Source: Spirosoma fluviale
GTDB taxonomy: Bacteria > Bacteroidota > Bacteroidia > Cytophagales > Cyclobacteriaceae
Length of the DNA stretch: 55,101 bases
Direction: 5' to 3'
Assembly: GCA_945868725.1 (NCBI GenBank)
Contig: CAMBMU010000008.1
Span: forward strand, 1 to 55,101
This document shows positions 38,544 to 48,856 of the stretch, one piece after another. The notes under the pieces were generated by a model that was not told where the DNA came from, ran no database searches, and saw nothing but the letters and a program-made list of their open reading frames with translations. The first letter of the stretch is position 1. The number at the start of each line of letters is the position of its first letter. Made by a program: the position numbers and the translations under genes.

Positions 38544-40331
38544 ATGGCAAAGCAAAGAGGGACTGTGCTAGAGCCCGAAGAAAAAAGAAGGATCAACAAG
38601 CAGAATCTAAGCAAGTTGAACCAGATTTTCCAATTTCTGATTCCCTACAAAGGGACGTTTTTTGCAGGGCTAGTATTTCTTTTATTTTCCTCACTTACCC
38701 TGTTGAGTTTCCCGTATGTTGCCGGAAAATTGATTGATACTGCCCAAGGATCCGTTTGGATTTTTTCAGATATCAACCACATTGCCTTGCTACTGCTAGG
38801 CATCTTGGCCTTGCAAAGTGTGTTCTCCTTTTTTCGAGTTTGGCTGTTTGCCCTGGTCTCTGAAAAGGCCATGCGCGATATTCGTCTTGCGGTGTATGGT
38901 CGACTGGTGCGTCTGCCGATCCCGTTTTTTGATAAGCGCCGAACGGGTGAGCTTATCAGCCGCATCACTTCAGATGTAGGCTTACTTCAGGATACCTTTT
39001 CCACGACACTAGCCGAACTTTTTCGTCAGGTAGTGACTTTGGTCGCGGGGGTTGCCTTTCTATTGTTCAACACCCCTAAGCTGACTGTTTTTATGTTGGC
39101 GACCTTTCCGCTGCTCGTGCTGTTTGCCTTGATTTTTGGGAAGTTCATCCGAAGGCTGTCTAAGAAAACTCAGGATGAGCTCGCCGCGGCCAATGTCATC
39201 GTTGAGGAGACCTTGCAGTCCATCAGCACAGTCAAATCTTTTGTTGGGGAAGCCTACGAGGTAAATCGCTATGGCAAAGGATTGGGAAAAGTAGTTCGTG
39301 TGGCCCTTGCGGCAGCTAAATACCGAGGCGCATTCATTTCCTTTATCATTTTTGCCCTTTTTGGAGGGATCGTTGGGGTGATGTGGTATGGCGCAAGTCT
39401 TGTTGCTTCCGGGGAAATGAGTGTTGGAGAGCTGGTCTCTTTTGTGCTGTACACCACCTTTATCGGCGGCTCCATTGCTGGTTTGGGCGATATTTACAGC
39501 CAACTGCAAAAGGCAATCGGGAGTTCCGAGCGAGTAGTGGAGTTATTGGCTGAGGAGGAAGAGGCAGGAATTGGAGTGCAGATTGCGGCGATTAAAGGAA
39601 CGATCGAATTTGATGAGGTAGGCTTTTATTACCCTACGCGTCCCGAGGTGGAGGTATTAAAGGGAGTAACTTTTAAGATTCAATCTGGAGAGAAAGTTGC
39701 TTTGGTAGGGCCTTCAGGGGCTGGAAAATCAACGATTATTCATCTATTGCTTCGGTTTTACGAAGTCGCTAAAGGCCAAATCCAGATTGATGGGGAACCA
39801 ATAAGCCATTGGAACTTGGCTTCTCTGCGGAGTAAAATAGGGATTGTTCCCCAAGAAGTACTCTTGTTTGGAGGCAGTATCCGAGAAAACATCGCCTACG
39901 CTAAGCCTACTGCTACCGAAGAAGAGATCATCCTTGCTGCAAAAAAAGCAAATGCCTGGCAGTTTATCTCCCAGTTTCCAGAGGGTTTGGAAACCTTGGT
40001 TGGAGAGCGAGGGGTTAAACTTTCTGGAGGGCAGCGGCAGCGGGTTGCAATCGCAAGGGCTATACTAAAAGATCCTGCAATTTTGATTTTGGATGAGGCC
40101 ACGTCCTCCTTGGATGCAGAATCAGAGGCTTTGGTTCAAGAGGCCCTAAATGAGTTGATGAAGGGCAGAACCACACTCATCATTGCACATCGACTAGCCA
40201 CCATCCGGAAAGTGGATCGAATCTACGTGTTGACGGATGGGAATATTGTGGAGCAGGGTAGCCATCAAGAGCTAGTACAAGACGCTTCCGGCATTTATGC
40301 GAATCTTGTTCGCTTGCAATTCGCGGATTAA
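38544..40331 (+). CDS. ABC transporter ATP-binding/permease protein (MsbA/LmrA-like)
   Basis: 595-aa ORF; GPSGAGKSTIIHLLLRFY Walker A, LSGGQRQRVAIARAILKDPAILILDEATSSLD signature/Walker B, N-terminal TM domain. Confidence 0.96.
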   Translation: MAKQRGTVLEPEEKRRINKQNLSKLNQIFQFLIPYKGTFFAGLVFLLFSSLTLLSFPYVAGKLIDTAQGSVWIFSDINHIALLLLGILALQSVFSFFRVWLFALVSEKAMRDIRLAVYGRLVRLPIPFFDKRRTGELISRITSDVGLLQDTFSTTLAELFRQVVTLVAGVAFLLFNTPKLTVFMLATFPLLVLFALIFGKFIRRLSKKTQDELAAANVIVEETLQSISTVKSFVGEAYEVNRYGKGLGKVVRVALAAAKYRGAFISFIIFALFGGIVGVMWYGASLVASGEMSVGELVSFVLYTTFIGGSIAGLGDIYSQLQKAIGSSERVVELLAEEEEAGIGVQIAAIKGTIEFDEVGFYYPTRPEVEVLKGVTFKIQSGEKVALVGPSGAGKSTIIHLLLRFYEVAKGQIQIDGEPISHWNLASLRSKIGIVPQEVLLFGGSIRENIAYAKPTATEEEIILAAKKANAWQFISQFPEGLETLVGERGVKLSGGQRQRVAIARAILKDPAILILDEATSSLDAESEALVQEALNELMKGRTTLIIAHRLATIRKVDRIYVLTDGNIVEQGSHQELVQDASGIYANLVRLQFAD

Positions 40332-40999
40332 ACTAGATTGTGTGCCGTGATGGATTTGGTAAGTCCAAGTATTTTTTCCTTCAGGAGGGATGCTCCGGGA
40401 AATAATGCTTTCATTTCTTGGGCATTGAGAAGCCGAATTTCATCTTGGTATTGGCTTGCGTCTGCCGAGCTCCATTTTTTCAATCGGCTGAGCTTCGTTT
40501 GGGTCAGAATAAAGTGAAGGAAAGCCTTGGAATAATACTGAGCAAAGGGCAAGGCATAATGTGCTTCTATAGGAAAATAAACATTGGGGGTTTGAATAAA
40601 ATAACTTTTCCCCACACGGAGAATCTCTGAAGCCATCTTTTGTTGCAGCTCTAGGGTATACAAGTGCTCAATTACCGAGTTTGAAAAAACTAAATCAAAG
40701 CTCCCCTTTTCAAATTCGCGCATGTCCGTGGCATCGCCTAGGACAGCATGGATAGCTGGATGGCTAGTTTCCACAGGGTAGAGATTGAGTAAAGTAATGC
40801 GAAGGCCAGGATGGGAAAGTAGGGCACTGTTTTTCCAAAAATAACCCGTGCCTTCGACATCTAAAATTTCAATTTTTTCAAGCCCCGAAAAGCGAGAAAA
40901 AAACATTTTTTCGAATTCTTGAAGCCTTTTTGTGCGAAACTTATACCCTAAAGAGTTGGGATTATCAGAGGATGCTAAAAAATTAAACAGAGAGGACAT
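40328..40999 (-). CDS. Class I SAM-dependent methyltransferase
   Basis: 223-aa ORF; IEILDVEGTGYFW, VLGDATDMREFEKGSFDLVFSNSVIEHL. Confidence 0.85.
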   Translation of the reverse strand: MSSLFNFLASSDNPNSLGYKFRTKRLQEFEKMFFSRFSGLEKIEILDVEGTGYFWKNSALLSHPGLRITLLNLYPVETSHPAIHAVLGDATDMREFEKGSFDLVFSNSVIEHLYTLELQQKMASEILRVGKSYFIQTPNVYFPIEAHYALPFAQYYSKAFLHFILTQTKLSRLKKWSSADASQYQDEIRLLNAQEMKALFPGASLLKEKILGLTKSITAHNLV

Positions 41000-41147
41000 G
41001 TACTTTTTGTTCCTTAGAAGGTTAGAAATTTATCCAAAAGTAATAAGCCTTGAGAATTTCTTTCTTAATTTTACAAAGTTTCCTTCCTCAACTCCAATTT
41101 TTGTCAATTTTTTTGACAGAAGGAGGATGTACAAGTTTTATATTTTT

Positions 41148-42518
41148 ATGAAGAGAAGATTTGATACGTATTTTCCTTGGCTGTTTACCGCCAGCGATTT
41201 TTTTGCATGCCTACTATCTTTAGCGGTAGCTAACTTTTTTTTACAACGCTTTCATGTTTTGGGAGAAACTGAATTTTCTGCGTACCTGCCCTTGGCCCTT
41301 CTGTGGATTTTGATTTCTATACTACGAAAAGATTACAGGATTGGGAGAACCGAGGAGTATGAAGATACCTTAAGCAAGTTTTCAGTTACGCTCCTATGGT
41401 TTTTAGGTGCTACAGCTATTCTTTGGACGCCTCTTCAAGTTGGAAATTACCGCTGGATTCAAATTGGGTCCTTGGGAGTTACACTTGGCTTCCTGATGGG
41501 ATTTTTCAGGGTTGGCGTACAACTGATTCTTAAAAGATACCGGGCATTGGGGAATAACTTCCAAAATGCAATCATTGTAGGCAAGGGCGCAACCAGTCCA
41601 AAACTCGTGGATGTGCTTCGAATCCGTAAGGATTTTGGCATCAATTTTTTGGGATACTTTGACGATCAATCTGATTGTGAACAAACTCGCGGGGAAATTG
41701 GAGACTTATTTGAGGTAGCACCAAAGATGAATCTTGATTTAATTTACATCCATGAAAAGTTGGATGCTAGTCTAGTAAAGCGCGTAATTGATTTTGCTGA
41801 CGAACATTACATCAAGGTTAAAATGATTCCTGGGAAGAGTCTTCAACTGGAAAAAAATCTATCCTTCTCGCGCTATGGAGATTTCTTTGTCATCAATGTC
41901 AATGAAACTCCCCTGGATCATCCTTTGAATAGCTTTGCAAAACGGATTTTTGACCTTGCATTTGCCAGCTTTGTAACCGTATTTATCCTTTCTTGGCTTA
42001 TTCCTTTGGTAGGAATATTAATCAAGTTGGAATCCAGAGGCCCTATATTTTTTATACAGGATCGAAATGGACTAAACAATAAGGTATTTAGTTGCCTGAA
42101 GTTTCGTTCCATGACACCAAATGATTATGCTGACTCGCATCAGGCTATCAAGAATGATCCAAGGGTTACAGCTATAGGGGCATTTCTTCGAAAGACTTCT
42201 TTGGATGAGATGCCACAGTTTTTGAATGTGCTGATGGGAAGTATGTCGATTGTGGGTCCTAGACCACATACCTTGCCGATGAATGACACCTTTAGACCCC
42301 AAATAGAACGCTACAATTCCCGGCATAAAATTAAGCCAGGAATTACCGGCTTGGCTCAGGTAAGGGGTTACCGAGGAGAAATCGAAAACTCATTCCAAAT
42401 CCGGTCTAGAGTGCGATTGGATTACTTCTACATCAACAATTGGTCTTTTCTTCTAGACATGGAGATCATGGTCAAAACCGTTTACGAGTTGCTATTCAAT
42501 CGTGAAAATGCCTATTGA
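41148..42518 (+). CDS. Undecaprenyl-phosphate sugar phosphotransferase (WcaJ/WbaP-like)
   Basis: C-terminal bacterial sugar transferase motif ([58 protein letters not shown]..., [15 protein letters not shown]). ORF opens at 40932 but overlaps the divergent methyltransferase; ATG at 41127 or 41148 more plausible. Confidence 0.9.
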   Translation: MKRRFDTYFPWLFTASDFFACLLSLAVANFFLQRFHVLGETEFSAYLPLALLWILISILRKDYRIGRTEEYEDTLSKFSVTLLWFLGATAILWTPLQVGNYRWIQIGSLGVTLGFLMGFFRVGVQLILKRYRALGNNFQNAIIVGKGATSPKLVDVLRIRKDFGINFLGYFDDQSDCEQTRGEIGDLFEVAPKMNLDLIYIHEKLDASLVKRVIDFADEHYIKVKMIPGKSLQLEKNLSFSRYGDFFVINVNETPLDHPLNSFAKRIFDLAFASFVTVFILSWLIPLVGILIKLESRGPIFFIQDRNGLNNKVFSCLKFRSMTPNDYADSHQAIKNDPRVTAIGAFLRKTSLDEMPQFLNVLMGSMSIVGPRPHTLPMNDTFRPQIERYNSRHKIKPGITGLAQVRGYRGEIENSFQIRSRVRLDYFYINNWSFLLDMEIMVKTVYELLFNRENAY

Positions 42519-43455
42519 GTTGACAAGCACTTGTCGCTACTGTCATTCAACTCAGGAAACAAATTTTTTAGCTACAGAGCGAATGCTCGGACTTGGAGGG
42601 GAATTTAACTATGCCTCTTGCCCTTCTTGTGGTTCCATCCAACTTTTGACCATCCCCGAAGACCTCAGTTCTTATTATCCCTCCAATTACTATTCCTTTA
42701 GCTCCCTTCAGCCTTCTGGACTACTTCGAAATCTTCTTAAAAAAATTCGAATTCGAGCATATTTCGCTACTGGATTGAAATTCTTTTCACCTCCCTTTGG
42801 GGGATTTTGGCTCAAAAAACTACATCTCAAGTTTACCGATCGTATCGCAGATGTAGGCTGTGGCAATGGGCAGCTATTGTATGAACTGCATGTTTCTGGA
42901 TTCAAGGACTTGCATGGTTTTGACCCCTTTTTGGAGAGCGAAAGCCAGCTAGGCACTGGCCTAAAGTTGTGGAATAAAGAATTTGGCCAAACCGATCTCT
43001 ACTTTGATGTAGTCATGTTGCATCATTCATTCGAACACATGGCAGATCCTGAACAGGTATTAAAGACCTGTTATGAACGATTAAATCCTGGGGGGATGCT
43101 CTTGGTGCGCTGTCCCGTTACGGATTCAGCAGTTTGGAAAGAAAAGGGTTCCCTATGGGTTCAGTTGGATCCTCCTAGGCATTTGACAATTCCAAGTACC
43201 AAAGGATTCGTAGCTGTAGCAGAACGCTGTGGCTTTGAGAATCAGGAAATTATTTTTGATTCTACCTCCTTCCAGTTTTGGGGTACAGCACTATATGAGC
43301 AGGGAGAGAAGCTGGATAGCAGAAAAATTAAGACCTATTTTTCTGAAAAACAGCTCGAAGAATGGGAGCAAAAGGCGATTCAATACAATCAGGAAGGTGT
43401 TGGTGACCAGGCTTGTTTCTTTTGTATCAAGCCTGGAAAAAAAGTTGAGGCATGA
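42502..43455 (+). CDS. Class I SAM-dependent methyltransferase with N-terminal Cys4 zinc-binding segment
   Basis: 317-aa ORF; CRYC...CPSCGS, IADVGCGNGQLLYEL, VMLHHSFEHMADPEQVL. Confidence 0.9.
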   Translation: MKMPIELTSTCRYCHSTQETNFLATERMLGLGGEFNYASCPSCGSIQLLTIPEDLSSYYPSNYYSFSSLQPSGLLRNLLKKIRIRAYFATGLKFFSPPFGGFWLKKLHLKFTDRIADVGCGNGQLLYELHVSGFKDLHGFDPFLESESQLGTGLKLWNKEFGQTDLYFDVVMLHHSFEHMADPEQVLKTCYERLNPGGMLLVRCPVTDSAVWKEKGSLWVQLDPPRHLTIPSTKGFVAVAERCGFENQEIIFDSTSFQFWGTALYEQGEKLDSRKIKTYFSEKQLEEWEQKAIQYNQEGVGDQACFFCIKPGKKVEA

Positions 43456-44042
43456 AAGGAATGGGCAAGTACTTTGTAGGACTGCTTCCTCCTCCTGCAC
43501 TCGAGTCCCAATTCAAAATGCTTAAACAGGGAATTGCGGAGCAGTTTCAAGTAAAATACGCCCTTCAAGCTCCTGCCCACCTAACCCTAAAGATGCCTTT
43601 TCGGTACAAAGAGGCTAAAGAAAGAGAATTGGTGGTACGGCTCACTACTTTATTGGAGATACAGGCGCCATTTCAACTTCAGCTAACCCGCATTGGACAT
43701 TTTGGTAGGAGAAATATCCATCAGCAAGTTGCCCCCAATGAATCCCTGTTGCAGCTCCAAACGACCCTTCGTAGCTTTTGCAAAAGATCTTTACACTTGG
43801 TCGAAGAACTAAGTGACCGGAACTTTCAGCCGCATATTACCCTGGCCTATAAAGATTTGAAGCCAACTCATTTTGAGGAGGTTCTGGCATTTGCACAAAA
43901 AAATGCAGTAAGTGCCGAATTTTTAGCGGAGAAGGCCTATTTAATGAAAAAAGTGGAGGGCCGATGGAAGGTAATTGCTCCCCTAATTTTTGGAAGTAGT
44001 TCGGAGAATCCAGTGCCAATACCTAAGGAAGAAATTTCCTAA
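43452..44042 (+). CDS. 2'-5' RNA ligase family protein (2H phosphoesterase)
   Basis: 196-aa ORF; two HxT/HxTL motifs (PAHLTLKMPF, FQPHITLAYK); ATGA overlap with upstream gene. Confidence 0.88.
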   Translation: MKGMGKYFVGLLPPPALESQFKMLKQGIAEQFQVKYALQAPAHLTLKMPFRYKEAKERELVVRLTTLLEIQAPFQLQLTRIGHFGRRNIHQQVAPNESLLQLQTTLRSFCKRSLHLVEELSDRNFQPHITLAYKDLKPTHFEEVLAFAQKNAVSAEFLAEKAYLMKKVEGRWKVIAPLIFGSSSENPVPIPKEEIS

Positions 44043-44112
44043 ACCTATATTTTTCTGGCCTGTCTAAACAATTTATATTGAAAAACTGATTTAACTACAC
44101 ATTCTTTACTCC

Positions 44113-45585
44113 ATGAAAAAAGCGCTAGTAGTTGGTTCGGGCATTGCCGGCATTGCGGCCTCCATCCGTTTGGCGGTGAAAGGATATCAAGTAGAAGTAT
44201 TTGAAGCCAATGCCTATCCTGGAGGAAAGCTGACTGCAATTAAAGGGAATGGGTATCGCTTTGATGCTGGCCCCTCCTTATTTACGTTACCAGAGCAAGT
44301 CGAAGAATTATTTCTTCTGGCAGGAAAGAATCCAGCCGACCACTTTGAATATGATCGCCTGGAAGTGGTGTGCCATTATTTTTGGGAGGACGGTAAGAAA
44401 GTCAAAGCTTGGGCCGACCCAGAACGATTTGCGACTGAAGTAGCCTCACAACTTGGGGTTTCTGAACAAGGAATCAAAGCGGTTTTGACGCGTTCTGCTT
44501 TTATTTATGAGCGGCTTTCTCCTTTGTTTATGCATCGCTCCTTACACAAGCTGAGTACTTGGATAGGACCACATGCAATGAAGGCCTACTTAAATTTAGG
44601 GAAACTGGGGCTTTTCTCCACGATGCATGCCTTCAATAAGCGACTTTTGAAGGACCCCAAGTTGGTGCAGCTTTTCAATAGATATGCCACCTACAACGGT
44701 TCGGACCCCTACCAGACACCGGCAACCTTGACCATTATTCCCCACCTGGAGTTTAATCTAGGGGCCTATTTCCCGAAGCATGGCATGCACGACATCAGCA
44801 TGAGCTTGTACAAGTTGGCCTTGTCCTTGGGCGTTCGCTACCATTTCAATGCACCGGTAGAAGAAATTCTCGTAGAAAATCAACGTGCCTGCGGACTTCG
44901 AGTTCAGGGTAAGGTAGTAAGCGGAGATCTTGTGGTGAATAACATGGATATGGTCAATGCCTACAAGACCATTCTCAAAAAGCAAGCGCAGCCCAAAAAA
45001 CTGTTGGAGCAGCCAAAGTCAAGCTCTGCGCTGATCTTCTACTGGGGGATTACCCAGGTATTTGAGGAAGTGGGCATGCACAATATCTTTTTTTCGGAGG
45101 ATTACGAGCAGGAGTTTGAACACCTATTTCGGAAAGGGACCATTTATGAGGATCCGACGGTGTACATCAACTGCACTTCAGTATGTAAGCCAGACGATGC
45201 ACCGGTTGGCGCCATGAATTGGTTTACGATGATCAATGTTCCCAATAACCAAGGTCAAGATTGGGATCAGCTGATTGCAAAGGCCAGGAAGGATATTCTT
45301 GCGAAGCTGAGTCGTCTCTTACATGCCGATATTGAACAATTGATCGACTTCGAGGAAATTTTAGACCCCAGGAGTATTGAATTCAAAACCTCATCTGCGC
45401 AGGGAGCCCTGTACGGGAATAGTTCGAACACCCGATTTGCTGCGTTTTTGCGACATCCCAACTTTTCTAGCCAACTGAAGAGTTTATACTTCTGTGGAGG
45501 ATCCGTGCATCCGGGGGGAGGGATTCCATTGGCATTGCTTTCTGCAAAAATTATGTCCGAGGACATTCCTGACCTAAAAAAATAA
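44113..45585 (+). CDS. Phytoene desaturase family protein (CrtI/CrtD-like)
   Basis: 490-aa ORF; VVGSGIAGIAASIRLAVKGYQVEVFEANAYPGGKL, FDAGPSLFTLP, LYFCGGSVHPGGGIPLALLSAKI. Confidence 0.93.
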   Translation: MKKALVVGSGIAGIAASIRLAVKGYQVEVFEANAYPGGKLTAIKGNGYRFDAGPSLFTLPEQVEELFLLAGKNPADHFEYDRLEVVCHYFWEDGKKVKAWADPERFATEVASQLGVSEQGIKAVLTRSAFIYERLSPLFMHRSLHKLSTWIGPHAMKAYLNLGKLGLFSTMHAFNKRLLKDPKLVQLFNRYATYNGSDPYQTPATLTIIPHLEFNLGAYFPKHGMHDISMSLYKLALSLGVRYHFNAPVEEILVENQRACGLRVQGKVVSGDLVVNNMDMVNAYKTILKKQAQPKKLLEQPKSSSALIFYWGITQVFEEVGMHNIFFSEDYEQEFEHLFRKGTIYEDPTVYINCTSVCKPDDAPVGAMNWFTMINVPNNQGQDWDQLIAKARKDILAKLSRLLHADIEQLIDFEEILDPRSIEFKTSSAQGALYGNSSNTRFAAFLRHPNFSSQLKSLYFCGGSVHPGGGIPLALLSAKIMSEDIPDLKK

Positions 45586-45600
45586 CCCTTGATCAAAAGC

Positions 45601-45636
45601 AAAAAAAAGCGGCCCATTCTAACAGGCCGCTTTTTT
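45601..45636. terminator. Bidirectional terminator between convergent crtI-like gene and ndk
   Basis: AAAAAAAAGCGGCC-CATTCTAACA-GGCCGCTTTTTT. Confidence 0.9.
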
Positions 45637-45654
45637 AATTTTTAGGAGGGAGAA

Positions 45655-46077
45655 TTAAAGCACTCGCTCGTATTGGTTGAAGAAGAAGCTTCCTTCAATG
45701 GCGGCATTTTCATCAGAGTCAGAACCGTGAACGGCATTGGCTTCAATGGATTTAGCGAAGATTTTACGGATGGTTCCCTCTGCTGCGTTGGCAGGGTCGG
45801 TAGCTCCAATTAGGGCACGGAAATCTTCTACTGCGTTATTTTTTTCTAGAATAGCAGCGATAATTGCTCCAGAAGACATGTAGTTGCAAAGGTCCTTGTA
45901 GAAAGGTCTTTCGCTATGTACCTCATAAAATTTTCCAGCCAATGCTGGGCTGAGTCGGGTAGCTTTTAGAGCAACGATTTTAAAACCTGCTGCTTCAATC
46001 ATTTTTAAGATTGCACCTGCATTGCCCGCTTCGAAAGCATCGGGCTTAATCATGGTGAATGTTCTGTTTCCTGACAT
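45655..46077 (-). CDS. ndk: Nucleoside-diphosphate kinase
   Basis: 140-aa [61 protein letters not shown]. Confidence 0.96.
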   Translation of the reverse strand: MSGNRTFTMIKPDAFEAGNAGAILKMIEAAGFKIVALKATRLSPALAGKFYEVHSERPFYKDLCNYMSSGAIIAAILEKNNAVEDFRALIGATDPANAAEGTIRKIFAKSIEANAVHGSDSDENAAIEGSFFFNQYERVL

Positions 46078-46177
46078 GGGATTTGGAGTTTCATTGGTTT
46101 ATTTCGGCTGCAAAATTAGCGCTTTTTGATTCATAATTAAATAGGTGGTATGGAATTCTCCGGTAGTTGCTTCAGTA

Positions 46178-46219
46178 TCAGTAAATTTCATGCTTTGGGA
46201 ATTGTCTAAAATTTACTGA
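46178..46219. promoter_or_regulatory. 11-bp inverted repeat between divergent ndk and nrnA
   Basis: TCAGTAAATTT (46178-46188) and AAATTTACTGA (46209-46219), perfect arms, 20-nt spacer. Confidence 0.45.
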
Positions 46220-46262
46220 CATTTGCTGGCTCCGGAGCCAAAAGTGCAGCTTAATCAAATTA

Positions 46263-47297
46263 ATGGAAGCTTTAGGTACGCTTATTCAAAAACTTTCCTC
46301 CCCGAGGAAAATCGTCATTACTACCCATGTGAAGCCTGATGCAGATGCATTGGGTTCCTCCTTGGGACTTTCAAACTACCTAATCAAGAAAGGGCACGAG
46401 GTAACGGTCATCACTCCCTCAGACTACCCCTACTTTTTGACTTGGATGAAAGGCAATGATCAAGTCTTGGATTTTTCCAAGGAACGAGATCACAAGAAAG
46501 CTTTAGGAAAGTTGGAAAAGGCTGAATTGATCTTCTGCCTTGATTTTTCTGTCTTAAGTCGGGTGAACGAATTGGGGGAATTGATTCGTCATTCCCAGGC
46601 CTTTACTGTAAATATCGACCATCATCAAGATCCAGAGGATTTTGCACAGTTTAGATTATGGAGTACGGAAGCAGCCGCTACCTGTGAGCTAGTCTACGAA
46701 TTGATTGTGGAGTTGGGGGACAAAAAGCTACTAGACAAAAATATTGCATCTTGTTTGTACGCAGGCATTTTGACGGATACTGGAGGTTTTCGTCACCCCA
46801 ATACTACCAAGAATGTTCATTTAGTGGTTGCGGAATTGTTGGAGGCTGGAGCAAATGCGACAGAGATTGCCAACCTGATTTACGATTCAAATTCCTTAAA
46901 TAGGCTCAAATTCATTGGCTTTGCCATCACAAAGCGTTTGGTGGTGCGGGAAGATTTGTATTTGGCCTATTTTGTAATTAGTAAAAAAGATCTTAAAAAA
47001 TATCAAAGTCAGACTGGAGACACAGAAGGTTTGGTGAATTATGCCTTATCTTTGGATGGAGTGAAGTTTGCAGCTTTATTTTCTGAACGAGAAGATGGCG
47101 TAAAAATATCCTTTCGTTCCAGTGTAGATGTAGCGGTAAATAAGTTTGCTGCTGCCCATTTTGGTGGGGGAGGGCATAAAAACGCAGCCGGAGGCAAATC
47201 TTCGGCTAGCTTGAAAAAAACAGTTGCACGATTTGAGTCCCTTGTTCAAGAGTACCAAGAAGACCTTTTTGATTCCAAAGAAGTACCTACGCTATAA
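46263..47297 (+). CDS. nrnA: DHH-family bifunctional oligoribonuclease/PAP phosphatase NrnA
   Basis: 344-aa ORF; THVKPDADALGSSLGLSNYL, NIDHHQDPEDF, GILTDTGGFRHPNT, HFGGGGHKNAAGG. Confidence 0.94.
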   Translation: MEALGTLIQKLSSPRKIVITTHVKPDADALGSSLGLSNYLIKKGHEVTVITPSDYPYFLTWMKGNDQVLDFSKERDHKKALGKLEKAELIFCLDFSVLSRVNELGELIRHSQAFTVNIDHHQDPEDFAQFRLWSTEAAATCELVYELIVELGDKKLLDKNIASCLYAGILTDTGGFRHPNTTKNVHLVVAELLEAGANATEIANLIYDSNSLNRLKFIGFAITKRLVVREDLYLAYFVISKKDLKKYQSQTGDTEGLVNYALSLDGVKFAALFSEREDGVKISFRSSVDVAVNKFAAAHFGGGGHKNAAGGKSSASLKKTVARFESLVQEYQEDLFDSKEVPTL

Positions 47298-47336
47298 CCC
47301 CCAAACTTAAAAAATTTGAAATTCACCTATCCTTTT

Positions 47337-48263
47337 ATGAAAAATTATAAATCCCTTGTTCTCATTTTTGCCCTAATCGTTGGGTTAGGCACCCTTTCTT
47401 CTTGTAAAAAAACTAAAGTAACAGAGAAGGATGCCATCGAATTTACCTACATCGAAGAAGGCAAGGAGAAGCCTGCCAATGGTGAATTTCTATTGTATAA
47501 TTTAGAGATTTTGACCCAGGCTGACTCGGTAATCTACAGTACCTTGACCCAGCCATTTCCAGGCTATTTAATGGCAAATGACACCATTAAGGCTCAGAAT
47601 GGCATGGACGAAATCTTTTTGGCGCTTAGAAAAGGAGACTCAATCACCTTTCAGGCTGCAGCCAAAATTATTTTCAGTGGCAACCAACCTGCTCCAATTA
47701 AAGAGGATGACCTAATTAAAGTGCGATTGGGTGCGTATGATGTAAAGACGGAAGCAGACATGCAGGCTTTTTATGAAGAGGCAATGCAAAAAGAACAAGA
47801 AAAGTCAGCGGAACGCGCCAAGACTCTTTTGGTAGAAGAAGCAAAAACCATCGAAGCCTATATTTCAAAGAATAATTTGAAGGCTCAAAAAACAGAAAGT
47901 GGACTTTACTATGTGATTGAAAAGGAAGGAACTGGCGAAGCCACCACTCAAGGAACTACCTTGTATGTGAACTATGCGGGTTACCTAATTAACGGTACCT
48001 TATTCGATACTTCATGGCCAGAGATTGCAAAAGCCAATAACATGTTTAGCGAGGAGCGCCCTTACGAGCCTCTTCCAGTAAATGTAGGAATGCGTCAAGT
48101 AATCGATGGATGGGACGAGGGCTTGATGCTTTTGAAAAAAGGCTCCAAAGCAAAATTAATTATTCCTTCTCCACTTGGTTATGGAGAAAGTGGAGCTGGA
48201 GCAATGATCCCGGCCAACTCTATCCTCGTGTTTGACGTAGAAGTAACCGACGCTAAGAAATAA
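47337..48263 (+). CDS. FKBP-type peptidylprolyl isomerase lipoprotein (two-domain)
   Basis: Lipobox TLSSCKK; C-terminal FKBP domain (LYVNYAGYLINGTLFDTSWP...QVIDGWDEGLMLLKKGSKAKLIIPSPLGYG). ORF extends to 47316 (TTG), ATG at 47337 preferred. Confidence 0.92.
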   Translation: MKNYKSLVLIFALIVGLGTLSSCKKTKVTEKDAIEFTYIEEGKEKPANGEFLLYNLEILTQADSVIYSTLTQPFPGYLMANDTIKAQNGMDEIFLALRKGDSITFQAAAKIIFSGNQPAPIKEDDLIKVRLGAYDVKTEADMQAFYEEAMQKEQEKSAERAKTLLVEEAKTIEAYISKNNLKAQKTESGLYYVIEKEGTGEATTQGTTLYVNYAGYLINGTLFDTSWPEIAKANNMFSEERPYEPLPVNVGMRQVIDGWDEGLMLLKKGSKAKLIIPSPLGYGESGAGAMIPANSILVFDVEVTDAKK

Positions 48264-48295
48264 GGCGTACCCCTTATATAAAAGACTCAGAACCT

Positions 48296-48856
48296 ATGAA
48301 ATCCAGACTATTTTCCGCATTGGCTTTGTTTATCGGAGCGCTTTCTTTGCTTTCTTGTGTGGATTCTGATCAAACTCAAGAAGTCATCATTCAGCGGGAT
48401 AAGGAAGCCATCGAAAAGTTTCTTAAAGAGAATCCCATTTCGAGTGTGAAGGAATACAGTGAACCGATTGAAGGATTCTATATGTTCTGGGAAGTTTCAG
48501 CCAAACCTGAGCGAAATAGCATCTTGCGAGGAGATACAGTCACGGTCAACTATACTGGTAAGACTCTTTCCAAAAAAATATTTGACACTTCTATCGAGCA
48601 GATTGCAAAAGATAACGGCATTTTCAATGCTGGAAGAAAGTACCAGCCCCTTCGCTATGCAGTAGGATATGGATATACCATAAGTGGATTTGAATTTGCG
48701 ATTTCTATGATGCACGCTGGCGAAAAGGCAACGGTAATTTTTCCTTCTCGTCTTGGGTATGGAACTCAGGCAAGTGGAGGCATTCCGGCAAACTCTCCCC
48801 TGATTTTTGAACTTGATCTTGTACAGATCAAAAAAGGCCCGAATCTAAATCCATGA
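48296..48856 (+). CDS. FKBP-type peptidylprolyl isomerase lipoprotein
   Basis: 186-aa ORF; lipobox LLSCVD; VTVNYTGKTLSKKIFDTS...ATVIFPSRLGYGTQ. Confidence 0.9.
   Translation: MKSRLFSALALFIGALSLLSCVDSDQTQEVIIQRDKEAIEKFLKENPISSVKEYSEPIEGFYMFWEVSAKPERNSILRGDTVTVNYTGKTLSKKIFDTSIEQIAKDNGIFNAGRKYQPLRYAVGYGYTISGFEFAISMMHAGEKATVIFPSRLGYGTQASGGIPANSPLIFELDLVQIKKGPNLNP

Noticed and set aside
38459-38737. 92-aa plus ORF overlapping the ABC exporter start
   Set aside because: Out of frame with the strongly supported exporter gene and covers its promoter; not coding.
41102-41118. TGTCAA-TTTTT-TTGACA inverted repeat upstream of the sugar transferase
   Set aside because: Only 6-bp arms in an AT-rich region; too weak without conservation data.
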